Assembly: GCA_014529385.2 (NCBI GenBank)
Contig: CM043967.1
Span: 135,665,182 to 135,729,181, forward strand
Length of the DNA stretch: 64,000 nt
Direction: 5' to 3'
Source of the DNA: Adiantum capillus-veneris
Taxonomy: Eukaryota; Streptophyta; Polypodiopsida; Polypodiales; Pteridaceae
Positions within the stretch are counted from its first letter, which is position 1. Each line of letters opens with the position of its first letter. Under the pieces are notes generated by a model. It had not been told where the DNA came from, did no database searches, and saw only the letters and a program-made list of their open reading frames with translations. Shown here in pieces: positions 53,601 to 64,000 of this stretch. Position numbers and translations under genes: made by a program.

Positions 53601-54480
53601 ATAAGCTTCATCAACTCTTCATGAAGTTCCTTCTCATGAATGACCCTGAACCTCCTAAGCTTTTGAACCTTTGGCTTGGCACCTTCTTTTAGATTGATTC
53701 TACGCTCAACTCCTTTATCTCCTTGCAGCTCCATATATTCAGTGGTGAATAGCTTTGGAAATTCCTTGAACATGTCTTCATACTCCTTTTTTTCTTTCTC
53801 TGTCAAGTCCTCTCCTATCATGCTCCTTGCGTTCACTTTGGCAAGCTCTACAACTGCTTTTGGACTATGCTTCTCCTCCTTGACCTTCACATCGTGCACC
53901 AATTCTTCCTTTCAACACTTATCCCAAAAATATCAGGACATAATTGCATCAAGCCTTCCTCTACACTTTCTTCTAATAATGTAGACGAAGCATCACTATC
54001 GTATGACATGGTTTTTGTTGAATCTGTATCTTGCATCTCCACTAGGGGCTGTGTACGGCTCTCATGTGTCTTCATGTTGTAGACAATGGTTCTTACTTTC
54101 TCTTTGTCGAGGATGGTGATCAACCCCGTGCCCCAATCCTCCTTGGCACCAAGGGTTATAAGCCATGGCCTCCCTAAAATGATCGGATAAGCATTCTCAC
54201 CCACTTGCATCACATAGCAATCAACCAAGCACTCAATCCCCAAGACTTTTATCTTCACATCTTTAGATATTCCAAGACACCTTGCCTTTTTGTGGTTGGC
54301 CATCCTCATACGGATCGAAGCATTCACTCACATCTTAATGCCTGCTTCCTTCATGATAGCCTAGGTCATGACACACACCTGGACACAACCATCCACATAT
54401 GCTTGCACTTCCATCTTCTTTCCCAACATAGCTTCAACTATTGGCACCATATCCACTGGGTGACCAACCCTCAAGGATTA
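50631..54480 (-). pseudogene. pol: Element G pol, heavily degraded
   Basis: Fragments in several frames give protease (VDGCVQVCVM, so DGC instead of DGG, near 54390), GRPWLITLG, RT (FKICVDFKPLN; VFMDDIGCYSS), RNase H, archaeal-like RNase H (FNGAYRK, Asp to Asn; SNNEAEYLTL) and integrase (GVDAVGPMPRTNNG; ISDRGPGF; CNGLVENYNG). The integrase C-terminus ends near 50640. Many frameshifts and stops. Gene order is as in A, C and F. Confidence 0.85.
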
Positions 54481-54597
54481 CACCATGCTTTGATGCTTTT
54501 CCTTCTTGGAAGGAAGCCGCGTACTCACACACCTGGTCCACTGCCTCCTCAATTTAGCGTTCAAAGCCACCAACTAAACAAAAGATATATTTGTCTT

Positions 54598-55756
54598 TTA
54601 ATTTTGTATGTCGTCGACAATATCATAGTTTTCAACACCTTGGACAAGGAGGTAGTCCTTTGGACCAATTTTCCTTCTTCGCCGCCTCTTGCTACTTTTT
54701 GGTTTGTCTTTTACCTTAGCCTTTCCTTTACTTGCTCTTGTTTCCCTCTCTTCTTCTGTCTCTTTCTCCCTATCATGCCTAGCTCTCTTATTGGCCAAAA
54801 CATCCATACCTTGATGCTCAAGGGTAATGATGTTAATAGCTCTACTTTCTCCATTTCCAGGCAACGGTTTGTGGTTGTTGTTGCAGCAATGGTGCTTCTA
54901 GTGCCCACTCTTGATGATTTTCTTCTATTCTCCCTCAACCACGTCCATATAAGGGGTATATCCCTCCTCTCTCTCTTGGTGGTTCAAAACAATCAGGGGC
55001 GTAGTGACCCTCTTCATCACACTTGTAGCATCTACCTTGTAGCCTTCGTCCCCTACCTCTCCCAGCTGGCCACTCTTCTCTTTGGTTCCTATTCATTATA
55101 TTAATTCTTAATTCTTGCAAATGACCAGCAAGACCATGCAAAACCCAGGCCGTAACGGGATTTGGACCTTGAACCACTCGCTCCATTCTATCATCCGTTG
55201 CCACAAGGACCATTGGTTGCACCACAACTGGCTCAACATGTGTCATGCCTTGCCCCCATCTTCTCTTGATCTTCTTGCTCTTGGCCTCGACAATTTCCAC
55301 AGCTCTTTCAAATGTAGCAAGCTCATCTGGATCGACCTTCTCCCTTACACTTGGATAGAGACAATCCATAAACTGACGCACTTTAAAGAAATCCCCTGGA
55401 CTTACTTGGGATGCCACCTCTAGTTGAATCCAAAGTCCTTTAAAGTGTTGCAAAAACTCTTTAAACTTAGCATGAACATCTTGCTGCAAACCTCTCAATT
55501 TTGCCATCGCTTCTGTTGCGGTTAGTTTCTTCCCAAACCTGTCAAAAATTGCCAACTTCACCTGCTCCCATGTTTGCGTTTTGTCTTCCTCTAAACCTTC
55601 AAACCACTCCCAAGCTTCTCCTTTGAGCGCAAGAGGAAATACATGAATCTTTTCTTCGTCATTCACAATGTGCATACCAAGCGTATGCCAGTGAAAGTTC
55701 GCAATCGAGTCCTTCACATCCTCCTTCCCTGTGAACACTGGCCAACTACAAGCCAT
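54598..55756 (-). pseudogene. gag: Element G gag, interrupted
   Basis: The ATG at 55756 (MACSWPVFTGKEDVKDS) starts a Gag of about 270 residues: GEAWEWFEGLEEDK, FKEFLQHFKGLW, then an intact knuckle CYKCDEEGHYAPDC. A stop at about 54935 ends it; the Gag-protease linker (KIGPKDYLLVQGVENYDIVDD) continues in another frame to 54598. Confidence 0.82.
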
Positions 55757-55901
55757 CTCTTTAGAGTCGCTTCTCCCTTGAGTGAGTAACTCCACAAAAG
55801 TTGAAGTCTTACACCTCAACCAAACCACCACTTTTCTTCAATGAAGCTCAAACTTCACAGCAAAACCGCTTCACTTGGGTGCACAAATGGCAAATTTCCG
55901 C

Positions 55902-55919
55902 TCCCCAGCGGGACCGCCA
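55902..55919 (-). other. Primer-binding site of element G, variant
   Basis: Minus strand TGGCGGTCCCGCTGGGGA, which matches the TGGTGCCCCCACTGAGGA type at 13 of 18 positions and sits five bases from the LTR, as in F. Confidence 0.55.
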
Positions 55920-55924
55920 AAGGA

Positions 55925-57157
55925 TGATGGAACAAAAGACGTCATGCGCACACTCACACACCCAGACAAATCAACATCACACACGAAATTTACTTGAATT
56001 CCAATCCACACCCACCACCACTCAAGAGCTCAATAAAAATACTACCCACAACCTCAATTCAGACTCCAAACGCCTCGACCTACAAGCCCTTGCATGTCCG
56101 TAGACACTACAAGGTGAGTCGAGTTGATCAACACTTGAAATTACACTTGATGGTGACCAAAATATACAATGAAAGCCATCAAAAACTCAAAAATTCCAAC
56201 CACAAAAGGCCTCTCTCAAACCATTGCAAAAGCTCCACCAAAGTCCACTCTGTTGGACTCTTTGGAGTAGCGCCAACCCTAATGGCACCGATACAGGGTC
56301 ACATAGTCTTGCAGAAAGCCGCACCTTCTTCCCTCAATTCCTTGCACACACACATCCATGGAAACCTTAGAACTTCCATGGACTCTCCCAAGTGCAAAAT
56401 TTAAGAGATAAATCTCTCAATCACTCCTCCACACACTCGAAAACACGACGCGAACGCAACGGGACTGCACTAGACCACTTGTAGGAACCCTGCTTCCTTC
56501 CCTAAACAGAGAGGTGAAAGTGCCAAGACTTGGCTTCAAAAATAATCCTCCATCTGGAGCACTCACGGCACCGTCATTGATGTGGCAAATTGAAGCCTTT
56601 TCACACCATTTTTTGTCCTTTTTTGACCTTTTTCGACTCAGTTTTGGCCATTTTTTGACCACTGGCGGGCATTTTTCATGGGAAAGACCCCAAACGGACT
56701 CCAGAATTCACGAGATTTTTTACACTTGATCCTTGATACCCAAGTCACTTTTCCACATCCCCACATTCTATTTTTGACCACGTCTAGGGCGGTGCACGCA
56801 TCACCGTAGATCAGGCACCATAAATAGACAGTTACTGCATGCCCCAAACTTCTCAAGCGGGATGAGAGTACCCATACTTGTCATTTGATTTATTTACATT
56901 TTAGAAAGCTCAAAAACATTCTCTAGAGCAAAAATAAGCCACCTAGAACCATATCCAAGGCCCCGATACCCTATCCGGGCATGTACATGTGTCCGACTGC
57001 TAGCACGCGAACCTACCTATTCACAATGTGTACACGTCGCTTCTTTTTTTGAACTTGAAACCACTTTGCAAAGCTCCCAAATTCATGTATTTACATTTTT
57101 TGTACATATGACCATGCATATAAATGCTACTCTGTACACGCCAGAAGCAGTCTATCA
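55925..57157 (-). repeat. 5' LTR of element G
   Basis: About 1233 bp. Plus strand TGATGGAAC...AGTCTATCA. Limits follow from the primer site and the TG...CA rule. Confidence 0.55.
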
Positions 57158-57935
57158 CCGTGATTCTCTCAATAAAATTGATTAGGATTAATGCTAATCG
57201 AGGCTTTCAAAAACCTATAAATAGAGCCCTTCTCTTTATACTCAGATGTGCATAGAGATACTTTGAGGCTATTGAGAGGAATTGAGTGATGTCCTACTCT
57301 CCATCATTGTAGCTTCCACTTGCTCATAAATGAGATTAATGGTTTGGGGTGCAATTGTGTACAACGGCTACTTCTCTTCTCTCCAAAATCAACTCGACAA
57401 GTTAGCTCAATGGCTTCTATAAGGTGAACTTGTCCTCAAGATTATTTGTTTCCTTTCATGCTTTGTGTGTGTGGTTCTAAATGGCTTGTTGAATTGTTTT
57501 CCTAGGACTAATTGTAAGAGGGTGATATGTTGAGAAGGCTCCCATAACCCTAAGACAATGGTATAACGGCAATACAATCAAGACTTGTGTTGCTTCTTTA
57601 ATTTGTCTAAGCCTGGAATCATCTAATCTTTTATACTAGGATCTAGTTGTTCAAGTTGATTTCTACTCTCTTCTAAATCCATATGGTTGTGAAAGGCTGT
57701 GTTTGGTGTGTATTTGTGTGGAAATTTTGATTCCTCTCTTTGCATGTTTGACTACAACTATTTGCATCCTAGTTTCCATCCATAACTAGGTGGTGCCTCT
57801 TTCTTTCGTTGGGTTTGGTTGTGGGTTTGTTGTTTTCTTATGTGCTTGTAGTCACCCAGCCTCAACTGAGAAGCATGGGAGAATTGAGGAGTTTTTAAAG
57901 GTTTCTTCTCTTGTTGCCCCTCCCAGACCACATCA
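57158..57935 (+). repeat. 5' LTR remnant of element H
   Basis: The end (ttgttgcccctcccagaccacatca) matches the end of C's LTR (minus strand ttgttgcccgccccggaccgcctca). TATAAATAG at 57217-57225 is a likely promoter. It is shorter than C's LTR because G abuts it. Confidence 0.65.
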
Positions 57936-57939
57936 ATTT

Positions 57940-57957
57940 TGGTGTCCCCACTGAGGA
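57940..57957 (+). other. Primer-binding site of element H
   Basis: TGGTGTCCCCACTGAGGA, four bases from the LTR end. Confidence 0.8.
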
Positions 57958-58029
57958 GGGCTTGGTGTCTGTTGTTGTTGCATATTGCATGAATGCTTAG
58001 CTTTTAATTAGAATAATCAAGTAGGTTGC

Positions 58030-58269
58030 ATGAATCACAAAAACTTGTATGACCCATTTGTTCCCATTGCAAGGCAAAATGTGCATATCATTGTTAGCAC
58101 TAAATTACAATTTCAGCGAGAAATTTGTAAAAATTTGGGCCATCTTAGGTTAGCCCAGATAAATGCTTCAGTAAATCCTTTCATTTTGCCTCTCATAAGG
58201 TATGCCTTAGTTTGGACGTCTATATTTTTATTCTTTTTAAGCATTAGGTCATGCATAGACCATGGATAA
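58030..58269 (+). CDS. Leader peptide 1 of element H (LPL-motif peptide)
   Basis: 79 codons from an ATG (MNHKNLYDPFVPIARQ), orthologous to leader peptide 1 of C. Residues 25-55 carry the full fixed-spacing pattern ending NPFILPL, which confirms the frame broken in C. A splice-donor-like AAG|GTATGC follows the motif. Confidence 0.6.
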   Translation: MNHKNLYDPFVPIARQNVHIIVSTKLQFQREICKNLGHLRLAQINASVNPFILPLIRYALVWTSIFLFFLSIRSCIDHG

Positions 58270-58480
58270 TGGCCCAAGAATATAGGTTTTTCCCTTCCAT
58301 TTCACTCCACATATTAGAAAAATGTTGCAATTACTAGAAAGATCCATTTCAGCAGCGTATGATGTTCATGTTTGGTGCTCAAAGAGTAAGAGAAATTCTT
58401 GTGTCACCAAACCCTATCATCCTACCTCTTTTTGACTATCATATCATTAGATGTGCATATTTTTATTTTGTTGTGAAATT
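58263..58480 (+). pseudogene. Leader peptide 2 of element H, degraded
   Basis: Begins MDNGPRI, then a TAG; VFPFHFTPHI, further on NPIILP-like text and the end (MCIFLF) match leader peptide 2 of C through frameshifts. Confidence 0.55.
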
Positions 58481-58562
58481 GATTGCAATTTAGAAAAACA
58501 TTATAGTGTAAATATTTTTAAGAAAGAAAAAATAAACAATTTGTCACTTTGAAACTGCTTGA

Positions 58563-58739
58563 ATGGAGGCCCAATGCCAAATGTCAGGATATCCTCTCTT
58601 TTTTGGAGAGTCTAGCAAGGATGCCGAGTTATCTCTAGCCAAATTTCAAAATGGCTTGCCGCATGAAGAGAGTGATAGGAGATGATGAATACTTAGAAAT
58701 GTTTGAAGTGGTCCTTAAGAAAGATGCTAGCACTTGGTT

Positions 58740-58838
<99 letters not shown>

Positions 58839-59455
58839 AAGATAAGAAAAACTATAAGGAATTCGTTGATCATTTCAACCGATACTTCTTTGACCCCCAA
58901 AACACTCAAAAGCTATGGCAAGACATCATTTCTCACAAGAAAAAAGACTTGGATGACTACTATATGTACAAACAGGAGTTTCTATGTCTTTGGATTGTAT
59001 GGGTGATAAATGTTTCTAACCCCGGTGGTGGTGTAGAATGCCTAAACAAGGAGAGGTTCATAATCGATCTCTTTCCACACTCAAGATAAATGTTGAGGCA
59101 GGTGCACCTACTACCTTGATGCAGATGAAACTAGGGCTACTGAGAAGTATAGAAAATTCAAGTGCGTATGGGGAGAGGTTCCAATAGGGGGTCCTAGGGC
59201 AAAGGGAAAATTGCAAGCATCAACCTCTAGAGAGATTCCTGATGTAATAGCTAAGGTGATTGAGAAGCTAAATGAGTCCTTGAGAAACTTATCAGTTCAC
59301 CTTGCACAAGTTGTAGGTCCCAAGGGACAAACAAAGATATCTAAGAAGCAAGAGCCACAACCCAGGATGTATAATTGTCCTTGGCCCCATGGGGAGCCAG
59401 GCAGACCTAAGTTGAATTACCCAGTGATGAATGCAGGTCAAGGAACTAGTCATTA
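58563..59455 (+). pseudogene. Element H gag, interrupted by a CT microsatellite
   Basis: Begins MEAQCQMSGYPLFFGE and matches C's Gag (KDASTWFDSL, FFDPQNTQKLWQDI). A CT run of 93 bp replaces a few codons after STWFDSL. Later frameshifts remove most of the knuckle (only MYNCPWP remains). The gag of H follows leader peptide 2 after about 80 bp, without the two accessory ORFs present in C. Confidence 0.82.
58743..58835 (+). repeat. CT microsatellite inside gag of H
   Basis: About 46 units, growing out of the codons GACTCTCT; the C copy has GACTCTTTGCCT at the same place. Confidence 0.9.
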
Positions 59456-62400
59456 ACCAATGCTTCTACAAAGAACAAATGGAGCAAGACCACCTCCACA
59501 AGGACTGGCAAGAGTTCCACCCTAGCCAAATCCAAATGTGCATGTGGTAGAGGTGACAAATTCAAATGAGGTTGACATGGAATCAAATGGAATTAAGCGT
59601 GGCCATGGAAAAGGTAAGGAGAAAGAAGGAGTCACATCACAGAGTAACCATGGACGAGAAAATAAGGCAAAGAAGACCAAGGAAGCCTATTGTGTCTGTT
59701 GTAAAAATTGCACAATCTAAAATGAATGAGGATATTACACCTATGCTAGATTGTTATATCAAATGGAGGCTAGTTAGGAAAGGTCTAGTGACGGGGGTGC
59801 ACAAATTTGAATCATAACAGAGGGACTCATGCAAAGACTAGGCATGCACATCCATGAGACACCTGAAATCAAAGTGAAAATGGAAAACAATAGTAAGGCT
59901 AGGTGCGTAGGGATTTATAATAAATTTTTTTGGAGGCCTTTGGTATTAAGAAGACAGTGGGTTTTTATGTTATGTCGACCAAGGGAAGTGGCTATCCATT
60001 TATCCTAGGAAGACCATGGCTAAAGAAAATGCAAGCTTTCTAGGATTGGAAAAGTGGAAAGTTGATTTGTAGGAATGAAGATCATAATAATATTGGCTTT
60101 GACATGACACAACGTCAAGAGGAGCTCCATGAAGAATCATCTCAGAGTGAGATAGAGGAATATTGGACCCATAGCACTTCAGAAGAAGAAAGAAACGGGA
60201 ATATTACTGAAGAGGATTCATTCATCAAAGTCTTGGGGGTAAGGTTTAATCCAAGCAACCAAGAGACTTCTTGCCCAGGTTTGGAAGAAGTAGGTCATCA
60301 AGAGAACCAAGTTGTGGAAGATGAAGGAATGTGGAAGGTATGTTGTCTACAAAATTTACAAAGGACAAAAGAGAGCAATTCAAATGTGTGCTAAGGAATT
60401 TTCCTAGGCATTTTGGTAAAGAATACACATACGTGCATGGAGTATATGTTTTTCAACACAAGATAGAGTTAAAGTAAGAGGCCACACCTAAGGCTCAAAA
60501 GCTACCAAGGCTAGGAGTCATCCAGGAGAAAGCTTTACTCAAGGAGGTTAGAAATATTTTAGAAGCAGGTTTCATTAATCCAATGGAGAACTTTGAATGG
60601 GTCTCCCTAGTTGTGATCACTCCTAAAAAGGATGGAAGATGGAGGGTGTGTGTGGACTATAGGCCACTCAATGAGGCAACCAAGAGAGATCACTTTCCCC
60701 TCCCATTTCAGGATGAGATACTAAATGAAGTAGCTGGTCATGAGAAGAACACTCTGTGTGATGGTTACTCGAGATACTTTTAGATAGGTATTGCATTAGT
60801 GGATCAATTGAAACCTTCATCAGTCCTTGGGGTTGTAATGCTTTCAGAGTCATGCTATTTGGCCTAACAAATGCTCCTACAACTTTCCGATGCTTCATGA
60901 ACATGGTGTTTCAAGCATTTTTTGGAAAGTACATTAGGGTTTTATTGATGACTTTTGCATTTATATTTCAAAATCATTGCACCTACAGAGGGTAGAAGTA
61001 GGTTTGAAGAAATTGTACGACATGGGAGGTCAACTCAATCCTAAAAAATTCCATATAGGTGAGAATGAGGTGACCTTTCTTGGTCATATGGTATCCTATA
61101 AAGGCATTGAGGTGGATCCTTCAAAGGAAAAGGCTCTTATTGAGATATCATCACCCAGGAATCTCATGGAGGTCATCTCATTCATTCAAAAGGTGAAGTA
61201 TATGTCATGCTTCATTCACTTAGCTTCGGAGTTTTTTCATCCCTTACAAAAATTGACACATCAAGTAGAATTTGCATGGTTTGATGAGTTTTAAGAGTAC
61301 TTCTGTAGCATTAAAGTCATTCTATTATATCTATCAACACTCATGCCTCCTTGTTGGGAGTACACATTCTTTGTTAGCTCTATAGTTGGGAAAGAAATAG
61401 TTGGCATTGTTTTTCTACAACAAGATCCCCACAGTTTGAGGATGCGATCCATCTACTTTGCTAGTAGGTTCAGGAATGACTTGGACAAAGACTACAAAAA
61501 ATCACAACTCATGATTCTTTCTCTCATGTTTGTGGTGAGAAAATTTAGATCCTAATAGTTGCCAAAACCTTTTGTAATACTGACTATTGAACACTTGTTT
61601 CCTTGGGTGTCCTCTTAAATGACACCAAGTCTCAGGATCTTAAAGTGGATTATAGAATTGCAAGAATTCCAATACTCTTTCAAGATAGAAGATAGTGTAC
61701 ATGCGAAATTGGCAAGGATTCTCACCTATAGAGTGCACAAAAGGGATATTAAGGTGCCTGAAGTGAAAATCCTACCCTTGCTAGCACCTAAAAGCATACC
61801 TATTTCATTCACCGTGTTCTTTGATGGAGCATTTAGGAAGACCATGTGAGTTTTCCAGACTCCATAATTAACAATGAACCAGAGTACAATATACTTTTCC
61901 ATGGCTTGCAAATGTGTGTTGCTCACAAGATACGATGTGTCATGGTAAAATGGGATGCACTTCTCATTGTAAAGAAAATCTTAGGCATTTGGGCATGTAA
62001 AAATGAAATATTAAGGCAAAAGGTTTGTTCTATTTGCAAACTATTCAATCAGTTTGAAGAAGTGCAATTGTATCATATTCCTAAAAACCAAAATGAATAT
62101 GATGCTTTGCTTTCACAGAAAGCAGTTGCATGTGTTGACAAACAAGTGCACGTCATCATAATGGTAGCAATGGTAAAGCAACCAAGGTACCAAGGGATGG
62201 AGTCCTTGGCTCCCATTTTGAGTTACATTCTAGAAGGCGAGTTTACACAAGGCTTTACAAAGGCTCAGAAGAGGAGGCTCATAAAGAAGGCAAGTGTCTA
62301 TCTCTTCCTAGAAGGTTCCCTCTATCACAGAGGGAAGGATCAAGTAGAAGAGTACCAACTATCAAGGAAATTCCAACCATTCTAAAAGTCTTGCATGAGG

Positions 62401-63160
62401 AATCATGTGGTGATCATTTTTCCCAAGAGTTAACTATGAAGAAGATTTTGCTTGCGGGGTATGTTTGTCCATTCCTGCATGTGGATGTCCAACATTGGTG
62501 TAAAAGTTATCACAATTGTCAGGTAAATGGAAATAGAAAATTGGTAGATGGTCCAAGGCAAATTGTTCTTACAAATGGACCCTTTGAAAAGTGAGCCATT
62601 GATGCTATGGGTCCTCTTCCTAGAACAAAAAATGGTAAACTCTACATTCTAGTGGATGTAGATTAGATAGCTAAGTAGGTAGAGGCTTAAAGTGCGGCAA
62701 GGGTAAATGGGAAAACATTGAGCAGGTTTTCTTACACTAATATTTGTTGCATAGTTGGCACACCTTTGGAGATTGTTATTGATAATGGTCCATGTTCAAA
62801 AAGGGTTTACTCATGGACATTTGTGAAGAGCTTCACATTCTACATCATCATAGCACACCCTACTACCGACAATCAAATGGTTTGGTGAAGAAGTCTTATG
62901 GTTTCATTGCAAGCATCATAAGAAAAATGGTGCAAAACAAGACAAAGTTGTGGGTTGACTTCTTGAATGGTGCCTTGTGGGCGTATTGAACCAGGTATAG
63001 GGAAGCCACAAACTTCACACCATTTCACTTGGTCTATGGTCAAGAGGCCTTTCATCCTATTGAGCTCAACATTCCAACAATGTGGCTTCATGGAAAAGGG
63101 GCACAAAATGACCAAGAAACATGGGCACCATTTTTCACGGACTTACACTATACATAGGAG
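59456..63160 (+). pseudogene. Element H pol, degraded relative of element C
   Basis: Pieces of protease, RT (WRVCVDYRPLN at about 60640), RNase H, archaeal-like RNase H (TVFFDGAF, about 61820) and integrase (DAMGPLPRTKNG, about 62600; YYRQSNGLVKKSYG) follow in the order of C, with many stops and frameshifts. Homology ends inside integrase near 63120, so the C-terminal part and polypurine tract are missing. Confidence 0.88.
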
Positions 63161-63174
63161 TGTGTGAGCTAGGG

Positions 63175-64000
63175 GACTTTGCCAATATCTCCTAGAAACA
63201 CCCTCAGCTAGCTAGTCATTGGGCTAGTTGAGCCAATATATATATATATATATATATTATGGCCCATTTGTGGGTAAATATATCATTGTATATAGGGCCT
63301 GAATGTAGGGATTTTTTATTATAAATTTTAATATTTTTAAAAATATTTATACCTAGGTGTATGTTTTATTAGCCATATGTATGCTTTTTGTCATCCTCTT
63401 GCACCATAAGTATAGTTTTGTTACCAATATGTATATCCTGTAATCTCATTAAAAAAAAAATTTCTTTTATACAAATCACCCCAACATTTTCATCCTCACC
63501 CTTGTGAAAACAAAAAATCTATTACTACTCCCTTAGTCACTTTTATTATATAATTTTCATTCACTTGCATACTTTTTTCTCTTTCACCCAAAATAATACA
63601 AAAGAGGGACCATATCATATTATTCCAATATATTTTTTGTATACATAAGTCTTCCATATATTTTTTATTTTGTACTCATAACTCAAACACCATGTGCTCA
63701 TTAAGCTAAAGTCCATGAATAGTCCATACACTAGTCCCACCATGTATATATTTCTTTATTCACCAATGATCCTCCTCCATCCATGTTGAAAGATAAATTG
63801 GATGCTTTGTATCATGATGTGACTCATAGAGGGGCTCACTCTTGGATGCATTGGGAAAATTCAACAAAGAGGGTGTTGGAATTAGGGTTGCAAAGAAACA
63901 CACACAGCTTGGAGAAGACAAAGGAAGCTCAAGGCATACAATAGAGAGTGTGTTACTTAGTGTGCAATGGAAAGATAGATAGCTCTAGAGTGATGGGCGT
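63175..64000 (+). repeat. 3' LTR remnant of element H (runs off the window)
   Basis: Matches C's LTR read on its own strand (ccctcagctagctagtca, attgtatata..ggcct, atagtccatacactagtccc). A TA tract lies at 63236-63257. The first tens of bases of the LTR and the last part of integrase are deleted together. Confidence 0.75.

Overview
The window is nuclear plant DNA, almost certainly from a vascular plant with a large, repeat-rich genome. The evidence is tightly packed and nested LTR retrotransposons (Ty1/Copia, a chromovirus-like Ty3/Gypsy element, and several Tat/Athila-like Ty3/Gypsy families with a second RNase H), tRNA-iMet primer sites, plant-type TATA boxes and introns, and long CT/GA and TA microsatellites. 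The sequence alone does not say which lineage (fern, lycophyte, gymnosperm or angiosperm). Nothing bacterial is present.

Layout. 1-2052: 5' part of a Copia element (minus strand). 2053-3230: pyrimidine-rich low-complexity DNA. 3231-13174: the LTR of element B, split by the complete Gypsy element A (3605-12824, plus strand). 13175-13498: B's primer site and a short open frame joining a leader peptide to a zinc knuckle. 14199-15521: a host-like multi-exon gene region. 15551-27907: complete Gypsy element C (minus strand), inserted about 30 bp beyond that region's last stop. 28041-29690: a second host-like gene with its own TATA box and two in-frame stops. 29925-36000: paired hairpin repeats around a 5.3-kb LTR element with no recognisable gag-pol (E), flanked by a CTAAG target duplication. 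36265-37114: a two-exon gene, minus strand, for a divergent histone H3 with a very long N-terminal tail. 37256-43190: a truncated chromovirus-like element (D). 43190-44940: a 3' LTR fragment and a truncated coiled-coil frame. 44940-57157: two Tat-like elements in tandem, F and G (minus strand), apparently sharing an LTR. 57158-64000: a decayed plus-strand relative of C (H).

Most of the coding sequence is retrotransposon polyprotein (Gag, protease, RT, RNase H, archaeal-like RNase H, integrase). The less ordinary material is: the H3 variant gene; small leader peptides conserved between families and located between primer site and gag; a pair of paralogous accessory frames found in C but not in H; an array of six hairpins in E whose stem arms change in a compensating way; and the contrast in C between nearly identical LTRs and four single-base frameshifts.
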